DNA of 25,412 nucleotides from CAZKDV01 sp964551645 (GCA_964551645.1 CAZKDV010000026.1:1-25412); one strand, 5' to 3'. Counted from the first letter of the stretch, positions 15,801-22,456 are shown. Notes: generated by a model from the sequence alone, not told the origin. A program made the numbers and translations.

Positions 15801-16860
15801 CTAAACTATTAACAATTAAGCTGTGCGGAACTTCGGAACCGCTACCACCGAGATAAGTACTGTATAAAAGATTAGTTCCGTCTGAACTAAATTTTGATAT
15901 TGAAATATCGCAAACACCTCCGCCAAAATCAATCTGAAATGCACCCAAACTAACAGGATATCCAATACTAAAAACACTACCGCCTCCGTACAAATTGCCT
16001 TGGGCATCATAAGTTGCTGTATATCCCCAATTGTCGGCAGTTGAGCCAGAATAAGTGCAAAAAACAACAATAGGATCGATAATTAATTCGTGTTCTTTGT
16101 CATAACCATTAGGAAAACGATAAGTTAAAATATTGTTTCTAAGACTAAACCGACAGTCAATTTCAACAACTTCATTATCAATTATTTGGTAAGCATAAGG
16201 TTTAAGTTCGGTCATTTTATTGACAGAAGTGTGAACAACTAAGTTTTGAGACTGCAATTCGGTTTTTACAACTCCTTCATATTCAATACGGATAATGTTC
16301 GGATTAGCATTTGGAGAAACAATAAAATCGTGTTTGAATAATCCGTTTTGTTCATAAACTTTCAAATCGATACCTTCATATAGTTCTTTGTAAATAACTT
16401 CATGATACAAAGGAACATTTGATGCCCACTTTTCAGGATTTTTGCCAGCAAAATAGTTATGATACGAAGAAAGTAGCTGATTCCCGATGATTTTCTTGTT
16501 TGGATTGGAATTGATAAATCTCATTGCGTAAGCGTGTGCATCTATGTAAGGCGAAGGCGGCGTGCTTAACTGTCTTCTGCTATATTCCATTAATTTGAAA
16601 GACATCATTTTTTCAAATTGCTTGGGCTGCAACATTACAAAAACAAATCTGTCTGCCTCAAAAAAAGCAGTTGCTTCCGTAAGTTTTGTTTTAAAAAGCA
16701 CTTGTTCGTCCCATTGCCCTTTGTTTTGAACAAAATCAAGGTGTTTGGTTTTGTGCAATTCGAGCATATTCTTTTTTATAGGAAATTGATTTAATTGCGA
16801 AAAAGATATTTTTCCTACTAAGAATAGGATTATAAATACTAAATACTTAATTCTTGACAT
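12850..16860 (-). CDS. Giant T9SS-secreted adhesin-like protein (DUF7948, SBBP repeats, PKD, SprB repeats, type B signal)
   Basis: This 1336-residue protein has a signal peptide (about residues 1-21), a DUF7948 region (about 40-270; FVQNKGQWDEQVLFKTK, then EGIDLKVYEQNGLFKHDFIV), and an SBBP beta-propeller (about 270-750) with roughly six copies of an S-T/S-Y-L/I/F-G-G-S-like motif, such as YSTYLGGSGSEV, WSSYIGGSGMEA and YASYFGGATSLE. A PKD domain follows (FWDFGDGNTSNECNPKHYY, about 800), then two SprB repeats (from about 1020 and 1095; NYPYTFLWNNGETTQSI and NPPYSYLWNNGDKKANI). The C-terminus (about 1250-1336) is a type B sorting domain with FIPNAFTPDGDNKNDILYV and FDRWGNIVFES. Such proteins are carried to the surface by T9SS and serve in adhesion or gliding. 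First gene of the operon, with PorP/SprF and OmpA-like partners behind it. Confidence 0.93.
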   Translation of the reverse strand: MSRIKYLVFIILFLVGKISFSQLNQFPIKKNMLELHKTKHLDFVQNKGQWDEQVLFKTKLTEATAFFEADRFVFVMLQPKQFEKMMSFKLMEYSRRQLSTPPSPYIDAHAYAMRFINSNPNKKIIGNQLLSSYHNYFAGKNPEKWASNVPLYHEVIYKELYEGIDLKVYEQNGLFKHDFIVSPNANPNIIRIEYEGVVKTELQSQNLVVHTSVNKMTELKPYAYQIIDNEVVEIDCRFSLRNNILTYRFPNGYDKEHELIIDPIVVFCTYSGSTADNWGYTATYDAQGNLYGGGSVFSIGYPVSLGAFQIDFGGGVCDISISKFSSDGTNLLYSTYLGGSGSEVPHSLIVNSLDELYVYGTSGSDDFPMSGNPYDSTFNGGTPYTLTHIIQYPNGSDIVLAKFSSDGTKLLSSTYLGGSGNDGLNMFLPLKQNYADDCRGEILLDENDNVFVVSTTSSTDFPTTANAFQQNYGGGELDGCIVKMDNTLSNILWSSYIGGSGMEAVYSVTLDEFNNPVIAGGTSSTDLQINSDAIYPNYMGGECDGFITRISANGEKILNSTYWGTDVYDQVYFVELDRYNNIYVLGQTRDANSGLYHKALWFTSGGGQFISKLNPEMTEIEWSTVFGTGGGNVDISPTAFLVDYCNNIYISGWGSPKLSGFGGTAGLPITPDAVQQTTDNNDYYFMAIADDASALTYASYFGGATSLEHVDGGTSRFDRSGKIYQAVCAGCGGNHDFPTTPGVWSNTNNSYNCNIGVIKMDFQLPVLVASFSSSAPVCLPDTVQFHNISNAPSPTLLNCFWDFGDGNTSNECNPKHYYDSAGIYNVMLAVEDLSSCNYYDTTYMQIIIMNNTIDTLQTINMCAGEYKQIGILPYIGQNITYQWEPATYLSSTSTPNPICFAPHTTDYMLLISNGVCIDTLYQKVNVINLSANAGNDTSICHFAHTLVGSAIGGSPNTKYHWSSNSQFSDMLNDSYDENFANVTINTPTWFYLLVSDMGCTAIDSVFVKLHEINSSFTYTEPSCYGDCNGSITVSVSGGNYPYTFLWNNGETTQSIQELCSGTYSVSITDGDGCQNTAQHQLKEPEAINTKLYTNHIPCETACIGTIQSTVNGGNPPYSYLWNNGDKKANISNLCAGKYSLTITDSKTCIDTVSSKIEVHDIYENVQVWADEDTIWQGESTLIHATNINGVSYTWKPSTWVSNPNESSTTITPPPGTWTFTVELNDENGCFYTDSIKVVVSDVLCEEPFVFIPNAFTPDGDNKNDILYVRGVYIEKMKLKIFDRWGNIVFESNNQNDGWDGTYKNKEAEPGVYVYHLEVHCYGNSVFRKKGNITLIR

Positions 16861-16876
16861 TGATGAACAATTTTTA

Positions 16877-16907
16877 CAAAAGTAGCAAATAACTTGATAA
16901 ATTGCAA
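16877..16907 (-). promoter_or_regulatory. Promoter of the SprB-like operon
   Basis: Read on the minus strand, ATTG (its TTG pairing with CAA at 16905-16907) lies 20 nt before TACTTTTG (16877-16884), matching the -33/-7 arrangement of Bacteroidota sigma factors. The -7 element ends 16 nt before the ATG. It shares the 107-bp spacer with the rsmI gene. Confidence 0.5.
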
Positions 16908-16943
16908 TTATTTAAAATCTATGCTTTAATTGAAAAAAACTTG

Positions 16944-16951
16944 TACTTTTA
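16944..16951 (+). promoter_or_regulatory. Probable -7 element of rsmI
   Basis: TACTTTTA departs from TAnnTTTG only at the last base and ends 16 nt before the ATG at 16968. The match is weak but well placed. Confidence 0.3.
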
Positions 16952-16967
16952 TCATAAAAATAAAAAT

Positions 16968-17651
16968 ATGTCAATACTATACATTGTGCCAACTCCTATC
17001 GGAAATATGAAAGATATTACCATGAGGGCTATTGAGGTTTTGAATGAAGTTGATATTATTCTTGCCGAAGACACTCGTTCGATATATAAAATTTTGAAAC
17101 ATTACGATATTCAAAAAAAAACTGTTTCTTATCATCAGTTTAATGAGCATAAACGCACAAGTTCAATTGTCGAAATGATTATTGACAAAAAAAGTGCTTT
17201 AGTGTCTGATGCCGGTACACCCGGAATTTCTGACCCTGCTTATGTTTTGGTAAATGCCTGTATTGATGCCGGAATTGAAGTTCAAACGCTTCCCGGTGCT
17301 ACTGCTTTTGTGCCTGCCCTGATTAATTCGGGTTTGCCAAGTGATAAGTTTTATTTTCACGGATTTTTGCCACACAAAAAAGGAAGATTAAAACAACTTG
17401 AATTTTTGAAAAATAGTCGGTTGACAACAATACTTTACGAATCGCCACATAGACTATTGAAAACTCTCGAACAACTTGCAGAAGTATTTGGAGAAAATCA
17501 TAAAATTAGCATTTCACGCGAAATTTCTAAAATCCACGAAGAAACGCATAGAGGAACGATATCCGAACTTATTATGCACTTTAATAATAATATGATAAAA
17601 GGTGAGTTTGTGATTGTAATATCCCCTTTTGAGCCTATTTCCAAAACCTAA
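16968..17651 (+). CDS. rsmI: 16S rRNA (cytidine(1402)-2'-O)-methyltransferase RsmI
   Basis: From the ATG at 16968 the protein is 227 residues and begins MSILYIVPTPIGNMKDIT, the RsmI/YraL N-terminus. Tetrapyrrole-methylase-fold motifs follow: IILAEDTRS, ALVSDAGTPGISDPA, TLPGATAFVPALINSGLPSD, FHGFLPHKKGRL and YESPHRLLKTL. RsmI 2'-O-methylates C1402 in the decoding centre of 16S rRNA. The open frame extends upstream to 16902, but those codons cover the spacer with the -7 element, so the ATG is chosen. The protein lacks the C-terminal HTH extension of longer RsmI forms, ending just after the catalytic fold. Its last 17 bp overlap the end of the convergent BatA/VWA gene. Confidence 0.93.
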   Translation: MSILYIVPTPIGNMKDITMRAIEVLNEVDIILAEDTRSIYKILKHYDIQKKTVSYHQFNEHKRTSSIVEMIIDKKSALVSDAGTPGISDPAYVLVNACIDAGIEVQTLPGATAFVPALINSGLPSDKFYFHGFLPHKKGRLKQLEFLKNSRLTTILYESPHRLLKTLEQLAEVFGENHKISISREISKIHEETHRGTISELIMHFNNNMIKGEFVIVISPFEPISKT

Positions 17652-19683
17652 GCAATATTGCTTCGAGAGCAAGACAAGACAAAGCAATATACAAAAATAA
17701 TTTCCAAAACTTTGTGCCGTGCATATATTCCTGAATATCAACTTCAATTCGATTTGAATTGGACATAATTTCGTAAACAGATATTCCGTTTTCTTTTGCA
17801 ATTGAGTCAATTTGAGTATTATTGCAAAATCGCAAATCAGATTCATTTCTTTGATAATTCATTGATATTGCAGCAATTAGACTATCGTTGTGGAAAAGCA
17901 TGTAATTTCCTGCCGAATCAAGCTGATTGTGAGTATTTAGCATATTTAAACGACCCGAAAATCTGACTTCTGGTATTACCGATACTTTGTTTTCTTTGTC
18001 TGTGATGCGAAAATTATTGTTTTGCTCGTTGAAAATCCCCGAAACTTCAATCATACTTCTATCTCCAATAGTGTAATAAGGCTTTTCAAAACGAGTGCTT
18101 AATAAGGACATTTGATAAAAAACAGGCACAAACAAAGAGTTGCGATGAAAATTTGTAAACTCATTATCAAAAGGACTTGTGAAAACATAAACAAAACCAT
18201 TTTTATATGCCGATTGATATAAAAAAACATCGTCATTTTGTAATGAAATTAAAGGAGTGTATAAACTTGAAACAGGTATTTGTAACGAATAATGCTTATG
18301 AATTGTCGGGAAGTCCATATTTTGCGGTATGCCGTCAAATACACCTTTGAAAAGATTGTGTTGGAAATTTAGTTTTGATATTTTCAAACCCGTAGAAATA
18401 ATATCTCCGTAGGAAATTAGCGTAAGTTCTTGCACTAATTCGTTATATAAATGAACTTTCATTTCCGAAGGGGGAATAATCGTCAAAGAACCGCCATCAG
18501 AAACAAAATTGACAAGTTCACGCATCAAACCCGAACTTATTTCTTTAATTCCGTCAAGAATTAAAATATTGGCATTTGTTAGTTTCTCAATATCTCGATT
18601 AATGGCATTGTCGGAATTATACACAAACAACTCGTCATTTTTAAATAATTTGTGCAATGGAGTATTATTTTTTCCGTCTTGTGTTAGTATGTAAACATTA
18701 ATATTTTCGGATACTATAAATGAAAAATAAAACTCATTATCGTAAATTAAAGGACTGTCGTGCAAAACTACTTTGCAGTTATGAAGCCCAAATTCGTTGG
18801 GAGTGAAAGACATTTCAACATTTGCAACTTGGTGTGGTCCCAAATCTATTGTGGATATGGCTTTTTGCGAATTGTTTACATATAGTTCCAAAGGCACTTT
18901 TTCTCTTTTTTCTGCCGAATAATTGTGTACAATAGCATTAAGCGTAATAATATGACCTTTTAACTGTGTGGGGCTGTCTAACCATATACTGTCAATGCCG
19001 ATATTTGAGACTTCTTTTGTCTGAATTGGCATGAAAAACAAAGGAAACTCTAAACTGTCAGTTTTTTGATGCTCAGACATGAACGATTTTTGAAAATCAG
19101 AAATAATAAATGCACTAATATTCGTATTGTCAAATTGTTTGTAAATGTCCTTTATTCTGCTGATTATCTCTTGAAATTGTCGTGAACGAGAATTTATTTC
19201 AATATCTGCAATTTGTTTTTGAAATTCTTGATAACTAATTGGTCTGTATGATGAGGCATGAAATTCATTTGTCAGCAGTATAAATCGGTCTGTATTTGAA
19301 AAACCTTTGCTTATTTTTCTTGCAATCTTTTTAGCTTCTTCAATGTTAGTGTGATATGATTCGCCAACTTGCATGCTAAACGAATTGTCAATATATAAAA
19401 TAGCAATTCTTTCGCTTACATTTTCGCTATAAGTATTTTTGTCTTTCGGAATAAATGGCTGTGCAAATGCAACAACAATGGCGGCAACTGCCAACATTCT
19501 TAATATTAGTATGATTAGGTGCTTAATTCTCAACTTTTTTCTTGTTTCAAGCTGAATGTTTTTCAATAGTTCATTATTCGAAAAATGTACAACTTTAAAT
19601 CTCCTTAGTCGAAACAAATGAATTATTAGCGGCATTGCTACCAAAAACAAAGCCCAAAGAAAACTAGGATAAACAAATTGCAT
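17635..19683 (-). CDS. BatA/VWA domain-containing membrane protein
   Basis: The 682-residue protein starts with the BatA N-terminal domain (MQFVYPSFLWALFLVAMPLI, FRLRRFKVVHFSNNELLKN), with transmembrane segments at about residues 5-24 and 55-75. A von Willebrand A domain follows whose metal-binding DxSxS motif is Asp99-Asn-Ser-Phe-Ser103. The middle is an extracytoplasmic Ig-like stretch (about 225-320) and a second alpha/beta region (about 330-450) with LILDGIKEISS. A last transmembrane helix (about 660-680) ends the protein. Homologues with this layout are widespread in Bacteroidota and are linked to Bat aerotolerance proteins, but the function is not settled. It is third in the pyrE - SRPBCC - BatA order on this strand, 32 bp after the SRPBCC gene. 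Confidence 0.87.
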   Translation of the reverse strand: MQFVYPSFLWALFLVAMPLIIHLFRLRRFKVVHFSNNELLKNIQLETRKKLRIKHLIILILRMLAVAAIVVAFAQPFIPKDKNTYSENVSERIAILYIDNSFSMQVGESYHTNIEEAKKIARKISKGFSNTDRFILLTNEFHASSYRPISYQEFQKQIADIEINSRSRQFQEIISRIKDIYKQFDNTNISAFIISDFQKSFMSEHQKTDSLEFPLFFMPIQTKEVSNIGIDSIWLDSPTQLKGHIITLNAIVHNYSAEKREKVPLELYVNNSQKAISTIDLGPHQVANVEMSFTPNEFGLHNCKVVLHDSPLIYDNEFYFSFIVSENINVYILTQDGKNNTPLHKLFKNDELFVYNSDNAINRDIEKLTNANILILDGIKEISSGLMRELVNFVSDGGSLTIIPPSEMKVHLYNELVQELTLISYGDIISTGLKISKLNFQHNLFKGVFDGIPQNMDFPTIHKHYSLQIPVSSLYTPLISLQNDDVFLYQSAYKNGFVYVFTSPFDNEFTNFHRNSLFVPVFYQMSLLSTRFEKPYYTIGDRSMIEVSGIFNEQNNNFRITDKENKVSVIPEVRFSGRLNMLNTHNQLDSAGNYMLFHNDSLIAAISMNYQRNESDLRFCNNTQIDSIAKENGISVYEIMSNSNRIEVDIQEYMHGTKFWKLFLYIALSCLALEAILLRFWK

Positions 19684-19715
19684 TTGAAAGTAGATTTTTA
19701 TGCTGTATCAATTTG

Positions 19716-20135
19716 CTAATTAGCGTAATAATGTTGCAATCTTTCTGTTATGATGTTCACAAATTGTTTCAAAGGACGATCGACCATCATGGCAAGCGTA
19801 GGATTTATTTCAACTTCGATAATAAATTGAACTTGAGTTTTTTTGTTAGCAGTATCAGAAACATCTTCCAAAAAACATTTCATAAAAAACGGGATAGGAA
19901 AACCGGTATCTGATGCAGGTTGTATAAGTATTTGCGTGTGCGGAAGTCGTTCTTTGTATTCAAGTTTAATTTTTCCCATGCCTTGAATGGCAAATGTGCA
20001 ATAATTTTCGCTTGCTTCCCACTCGCTTATTTCTTGAGGCAAAAACTCTTGAAAGTGCCTGAAATCTGATAAAAAATCAAAAATGATTTTATCTTCTTTT
20101 TCGATAATAACTTTGTCGCCTTTGTATGTTTTCAT
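19716..20135 (-). CDS. SRPBCC (START-like/polyketide-cyclase fold) family protein
   Basis: The 139-residue protein has the size and pattern of a START-like helix-grip fold: an opening strand before DFLSDFRHFQEFLP, then EWEASENYCTFAIQGMGKIK, central strands, and a C-terminal helix (LKQFVNIITERLQHYY) over the cavity. Similar proteins in Bacteroidota are annotated as SRPBCC or orotate phosphoribosyltransferase-associated small proteins. No catalytic residues can be identified; the fold generally binds a hydrophobic ligand. It follows pyrE after 64 bp and precedes the BatA gene by 32 bp, so it is probably co-transcribed with both. The linkage to pyrE looks conserved in this phylum from memory, which I cannot verify here. 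Confidence 0.75.
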   Translation of the reverse strand: MKTYKGDKVIIEKEDKIIFDFLSDFRHFQEFLPQEISEWEASENYCTFAIQGMGKIKLEYKERLPHTQILIQPASDTGFPIPFFMKCFLEDVSDTANKKTQVQFIIEVEINPTLAMMVDRPLKQFVNIITERLQHYYAN

Positions 20136-20199
20136 GTTTTATCCAATAAAGTATATAACTCAATGATGAGTGTTTTTAATTTTGCAAACTTTGACAGAT

Positions 20200-20844
20200 T
20201 TATTTTCCCCAAGTATCTGGATTTTCTCGCCAATCTTTGAGAGCTTTAAGCTGTTGTTCTAAGATGATACTATTTTCAACGGCTATGTCAAGTGTAGTAA
20301 TATAATCGGTAAGTGTAAAAACTTCGCATTTTGCTTCTTCAAATCGTTTTTTGGCAATTTCAAAGTTATATGTGAAATTTGCTACCATACCGACAACATT
20401 AGCACCTGCTTCTTTGATGGCATTGATAGCTGCCAAACTGCTGCCACCTGTTGAAATAAGGTCTTCAATAACTATAATACTTCGTCCTTTTTCAAGCACG
20501 CCCTCAATTTTATTGTTCAAACCGTGTCCTTTTGATTCTCCTCTTATATACACAAATGGCAATCCCATTTCGTGTGCAACCAAAGTGCCGAGCGGAATGC
20601 CACCAGTGGCAACGCCTGCAACCATATCGGGAACTTTAAACTTCTCATTGATACATTCAACCATTTGTTGACGGAGATAATTGCGAATAGTAGGATAGGA
20701 TAGAGTTTTCCGATTGTCGCAATAGATTGGCGACTTCCATCCCGATGCCCATGTAAAAGGTGTTGTCGGATTGATTTTTATTGCTTTAATTTGCAATAAA
20801 TATTCGGAAGTCTTTTTTGCAGTTTCTAAATTAAAAATCATCAT
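20200..20844 (-). CDS. pyrE: Orotate phosphoribosyltransferase
   Basis: The 214-residue enzyme converts orotate and PRPP to orotidine 5'-monophosphate in de novo pyrimidine synthesis (cytosol). The catalytic flexible loop is YIRGESKGHGLNNKIEG, including the lysine and histidine used in catalysis, and the PRPP-binding motif is IIVIEDLISTGGSSL. The N-terminal block FTWASGWKSPIYCDNRKTLS is characteristic of PyrE. Two ATG codons are adjacent (20844 and 20841). A -7 element ends only four bases before the first, so the mRNA should have almost no leader; the second ATG could be the real start if transcription begins inside the first. The first ATG overlaps head-to-head with the start codon of the divergent NUDIX gene. 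Confidence 0.95.
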   Translation of the reverse strand: MMIFNLETAKKTSEYLLQIKAIKINPTTPFTWASGWKSPIYCDNRKTLSYPTIRNYLRQQMVECINEKFKVPDMVAGVATGGIPLGTLVAHEMGLPFVYIRGESKGHGLNNKIEGVLEKGRSIIVIEDLISTGGSSLAAINAIKEAGANVVGMVANFTYNFEIAKKRFEEAKCEVFTLTDYITTLDIAVENSIILEQQLKALKDWRENPDTWGK

Positions 20845-21475
20845 GGTGCAAAAGTATAAAGTTTTTTACAAATATTATGAAATTGAATTTGTACAACTAC
20901 AATATTTTCATGTTCAAAAAAGAAATGATGTACACAGCATGATTTGCCCAGATAATAGTCAGTTGTTAGTTGCAATTGATGCTTGTTTTAATAAGAAAAC
21001 CGACATAAGACAAATATTCGTATTAGTTGATGAACCAAAAACTGCAATGCAAAATTTTGCAAACGCTTTAATACAAATAAATGCTGCTGGCGGTTTTGTT
21101 ACTAATGGTTCGCATGAGTGGCTTTTTATCAAAAGAACCGGAATTTGGGACTTGCCAAAAGGCAAAGTTGATGAAGGCGAAACTATTGAAGAGGCGGCAA
21201 TTAGAGAAGTGAAAGAAGAAACAGGAATTAATTCAGTAAGCATAATAAATCAACTTGAAACTACATATCATATTTATAAGGATAATGAAAATTGGGTTTT
21301 TAAAACGGTATATTGGTTTTTGATGCTTGGGAATAAAAGTTTGCTAAAACCTCAACTTGAAGAAAATATAACTATTGCCAAATGGGTGCATACTGACGAT
21401 GTGAAAAAAATTGCGAAACATACATTTTTGTCTGTTAAAAGTGTGATTAAGCAAGCAGGAATTAAAATCAATTAG
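20843..21475 (+). CDS. NUDIX hydrolase domain protein
   Basis: From the ATG at 20843 the protein has 210 residues. The Nudix box runs from about residue 107 to 129: G-K-V-D-E-G-E, then AAIREVKEETGI, matching G-x5-E-x7-R-E-U-x-E-E-x-G-U. Before it is GSHEWLFIKRTGIWDLPKGK, and the N-terminal 80 residues form a separate domain seen in a Bacteroidota NUDIX family whose members open with a YKVF-type sequence (here KYKVFYKYYEIEF). Family enzymes cleave nucleoside diphosphates linked to another moiety; the substrate is unknown. The open frame reaches back to 20771, but the earlier part is antisense to pyrE, and the family-like opening fixes the start at 20843 (or GTG at 20846). The start region carries the pyrE promoter on the other strand. 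Confidence 0.87.
   Translation: MVQKYKVFYKYYEIEFVQLQYFHVQKRNDVHSMICPDNSQLLVAIDACFNKKTDIRQIFVLVDEPKTAMQNFANALIQINAAGGFVTNGSHEWLFIKRTGIWDLPKGKVDEGETIEEAAIREVKEETGINSVSIINQLETTYHIYKDNENWVFKTVYWFLMLGNKSLLKPQLEENITIAKWVHTDDVKKIAKHTFLSVKSVIKQAGIKIN
20849..20856 (-). promoter_or_regulatory. pyrE -7 promoter element, inside the NUDIX coding start
   Basis: On the minus strand TACTTTTG followed by CACC and then the pyrE ATG exactly matches TAnnTTTG. It lies within codons 3-5 of the NUDIX gene, so one short segment encodes a protein start and a promoter for the opposite gene. Confidence 0.5.
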
Positions 21476-21545
21476 TCTTTTTTTGCAAATTAAGTATTTG
21501 ATTATTAAAGTATTATATAGAAATTGAAAAATTTCATTAAAAAAC

Positions 21546-21575
21546 TTTGTATTAATAAAAAAAGTTGTATTTTTG
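21546..21575 (+). promoter_or_regulatory. Promoter of tRNA-Val
   Basis: TTTG at 21546-21549 and TATTTTTG at 21568-21575 are separated by 18 nt, matching the Bacteroidota -33/-7 arrangement. The element ends 13 nt before the mature tRNA 5' end. It is the best two-part promoter match in the window. Confidence 0.6.
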
Positions 21576-21588
21576 CACCCTCAAAAAC

Positions 21589-21663
21589 GGGAGCATAGCT
21601 CAGTTGGTTTAGAGCACCTGCCTTACAAGCAGGGGGTCATAGGTTCAAATCCTATTGTTCCCA
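21589..21663 (+). tRNA. tRNA-Val (anticodon TAC)
   Basis: A complete 75-nt cloverleaf can be drawn. The acceptor stem GGGAGCA pairs with TGTTCCC (one G-T pair) and ends with discriminator A; CCA is not encoded. The D arm is GCTC/GAGC, the anticodon arm CCTGC-CTTACAA-GCAGG, and the T arm ATAGG-TTCAAAT-CCTAT. Anticodon TAC reads valine codons, with the wobble base reading GTA and GTG, and probably more if modified. It has its own promoter upstream and an intrinsic terminator right behind it. Confidence 0.95.
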
Positions 21664-21664
21664 C

Positions 21665-21697
21665 AAAAAAGTTGCAAATTTTTGCAACTTTTTTTTT
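21665..21697 (+). terminator. Intrinsic terminator after tRNA-Val
   Basis: The inverted repeat GTTGCAA / TTGCAAC (arms at 21671-21677 and 21682-21688) has a four-base loop and is extended by A-run/T-run pairing, with a T-tract at 21689-21697. It starts two bases after the tRNA 3' end, so the tRNA is a monocistronic unit. Confidence 0.75.
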
Positions 21698-21719
21698 GCA
21701 AAAAAAAACACAATGGACT

Positions 21720-22258
21720 AATGATTTATACTTTCCCGATTCGTAATTGATAGATTTCCAATTCGTAATTTCTATATTCCCGATTCGTAATTCCATAATT
21801 GATAATTCGTAATTGCTTGATTCGTAATTGACAGATAATTACAAATTACAAATTTCAAATTACAAATTGACCAATGATTTATACTTTCCCTATTCGTAAT
21901 TTCATGATTTCCAATTCGTAATTGATATATTCGTAATTCGTAATTTCCTGATTAATAATTCGTAATTTCCTGATTTCCAATTCGTAATTGATATATTCGT
22001 AATTCGTAATTTCCTGATTAATAATNNNNNNNNNNNNNNNNNNNNNNNNNNNNNNNNNNNNNNNNNNNNNNNNNNNNNNNNNNNNNNNNNNNNNNNNNNN
22101 NNNNNNNNNNNNNNNNNNNNNNNNNTCGTAATTTCCTGATTTCCAATTCGTAATTGATATATTCGTAATTCGTAATTTCCAGATTAATAATTCGTAATTT
22201 CCAGATTTTTAATTCGTAATTAATATATTCGTAATTCGTAATTGACTCGTAATTGACA
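21720..22258. repeat. Hierarchical 22-bp / 66-bp tandem repeat array (ATTCGTAATT core)
   Basis: About 22 visible copies of TCGTAATT occur here. The ATTCGTAATT core recurs at 22-bp steps (for example 21739, 21761, 21783, 21805), and three 22-bp variants combine into a 66-bp unit seen starting at 21914, 21980, 22146 and 22212. A longer segment starting AATGATTTATACTTTCCC repeats 153 bp apart (21720 and 21873). An AT-rich piece at about 21837-21868 resembles diverged copies on the other strand. The array is interrupted by 100 N. It lies between the tRNA terminator and the giant surface-protein gene. It does not look coding; minus-strand readings give low-complexity Asn/Tyr/Glu peptides. Function is unknown. 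The remaining gene-free sequence up to 22456 holds only one promoter-like element. Confidence 0.9.
22026..22125. other. Assembly gap, 100 N, inside the repeat array
   Basis: A run of exactly 100 N is probably a placeholder of unknown size. With the 66-bp phase on both sides (21980 and 22146), true lengths of 66, 132 or further additions of 66 would keep the repeat in register; 100 does not. Confidence 0.95.
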
Positions 22259-22404
22259 ATTCCCAATCCCAATCTTTCAAAACTCCCTTTGTTGCTACTT
22301 TGTGAGGCATTTAATTAATTTAGTCGAAGAAAATGTAAACCATTTGTATATCAAAAAAGTGAAAATTTTACAATATTTAGTATGTAAAACGGAAAAAAAA
22401 GTTG

Positions 22405-22412
22405 TAATTTTG
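22405..22412 (+). promoter_or_regulatory. -7 promoter element of the giant surface-protein gene
   Basis: TAATTTTG followed by C exactly matches TAnnTTTG and ends 44 nt before the ATG at 22457, giving a leader of roughly 40 nt. The preceding bases (GTTG) are the same as those before the tRNA-Val -7 element. No TTTG is seen at -33. Confidence 0.5.
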
Positions 22413-22456
22413 CAAAGTTAATTATGAATTTTTTTATCATTTAAAATTAAAGCAAT

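Noticed and set aside
16902..16967. Upstream extension of rsmI to 16902
   Set aside because: The codons lie over the -7 element and spacer, and the family N-terminus starts at the ATG at 16968.
20177..20184. TAATTTTG on the plus strand between the SRPBCC gene and pyrE, as promoter of an antisense RNA
   Set aside because: It matches the -7 consensus exactly, but no -33 partner or downstream RNA structure was seen. Single matches of this type are expected by chance in this AT-rich sequence.
21589..21720. tRNA-Val as an attachment site of an integrated element
   Set aside because: No integrase, no direct repeat of the tRNA 3' end, and no mobile-type genes were found in the sequence that follows.
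21720..22258. CRISPR-like array
   Set aside because: The repeats follow each other directly or with near-identical sequence between them. There are no unique spacers of constant length and no cas genes nearby.
22018..22272. Minus-strand open frame of 84 codons in the repeat array
   Set aside because: It is a reading of the 22/66-bp repeats (low-complexity Asn-Tyr-Glu-Ile) and includes the N gap, so it is not evidence for a gene.
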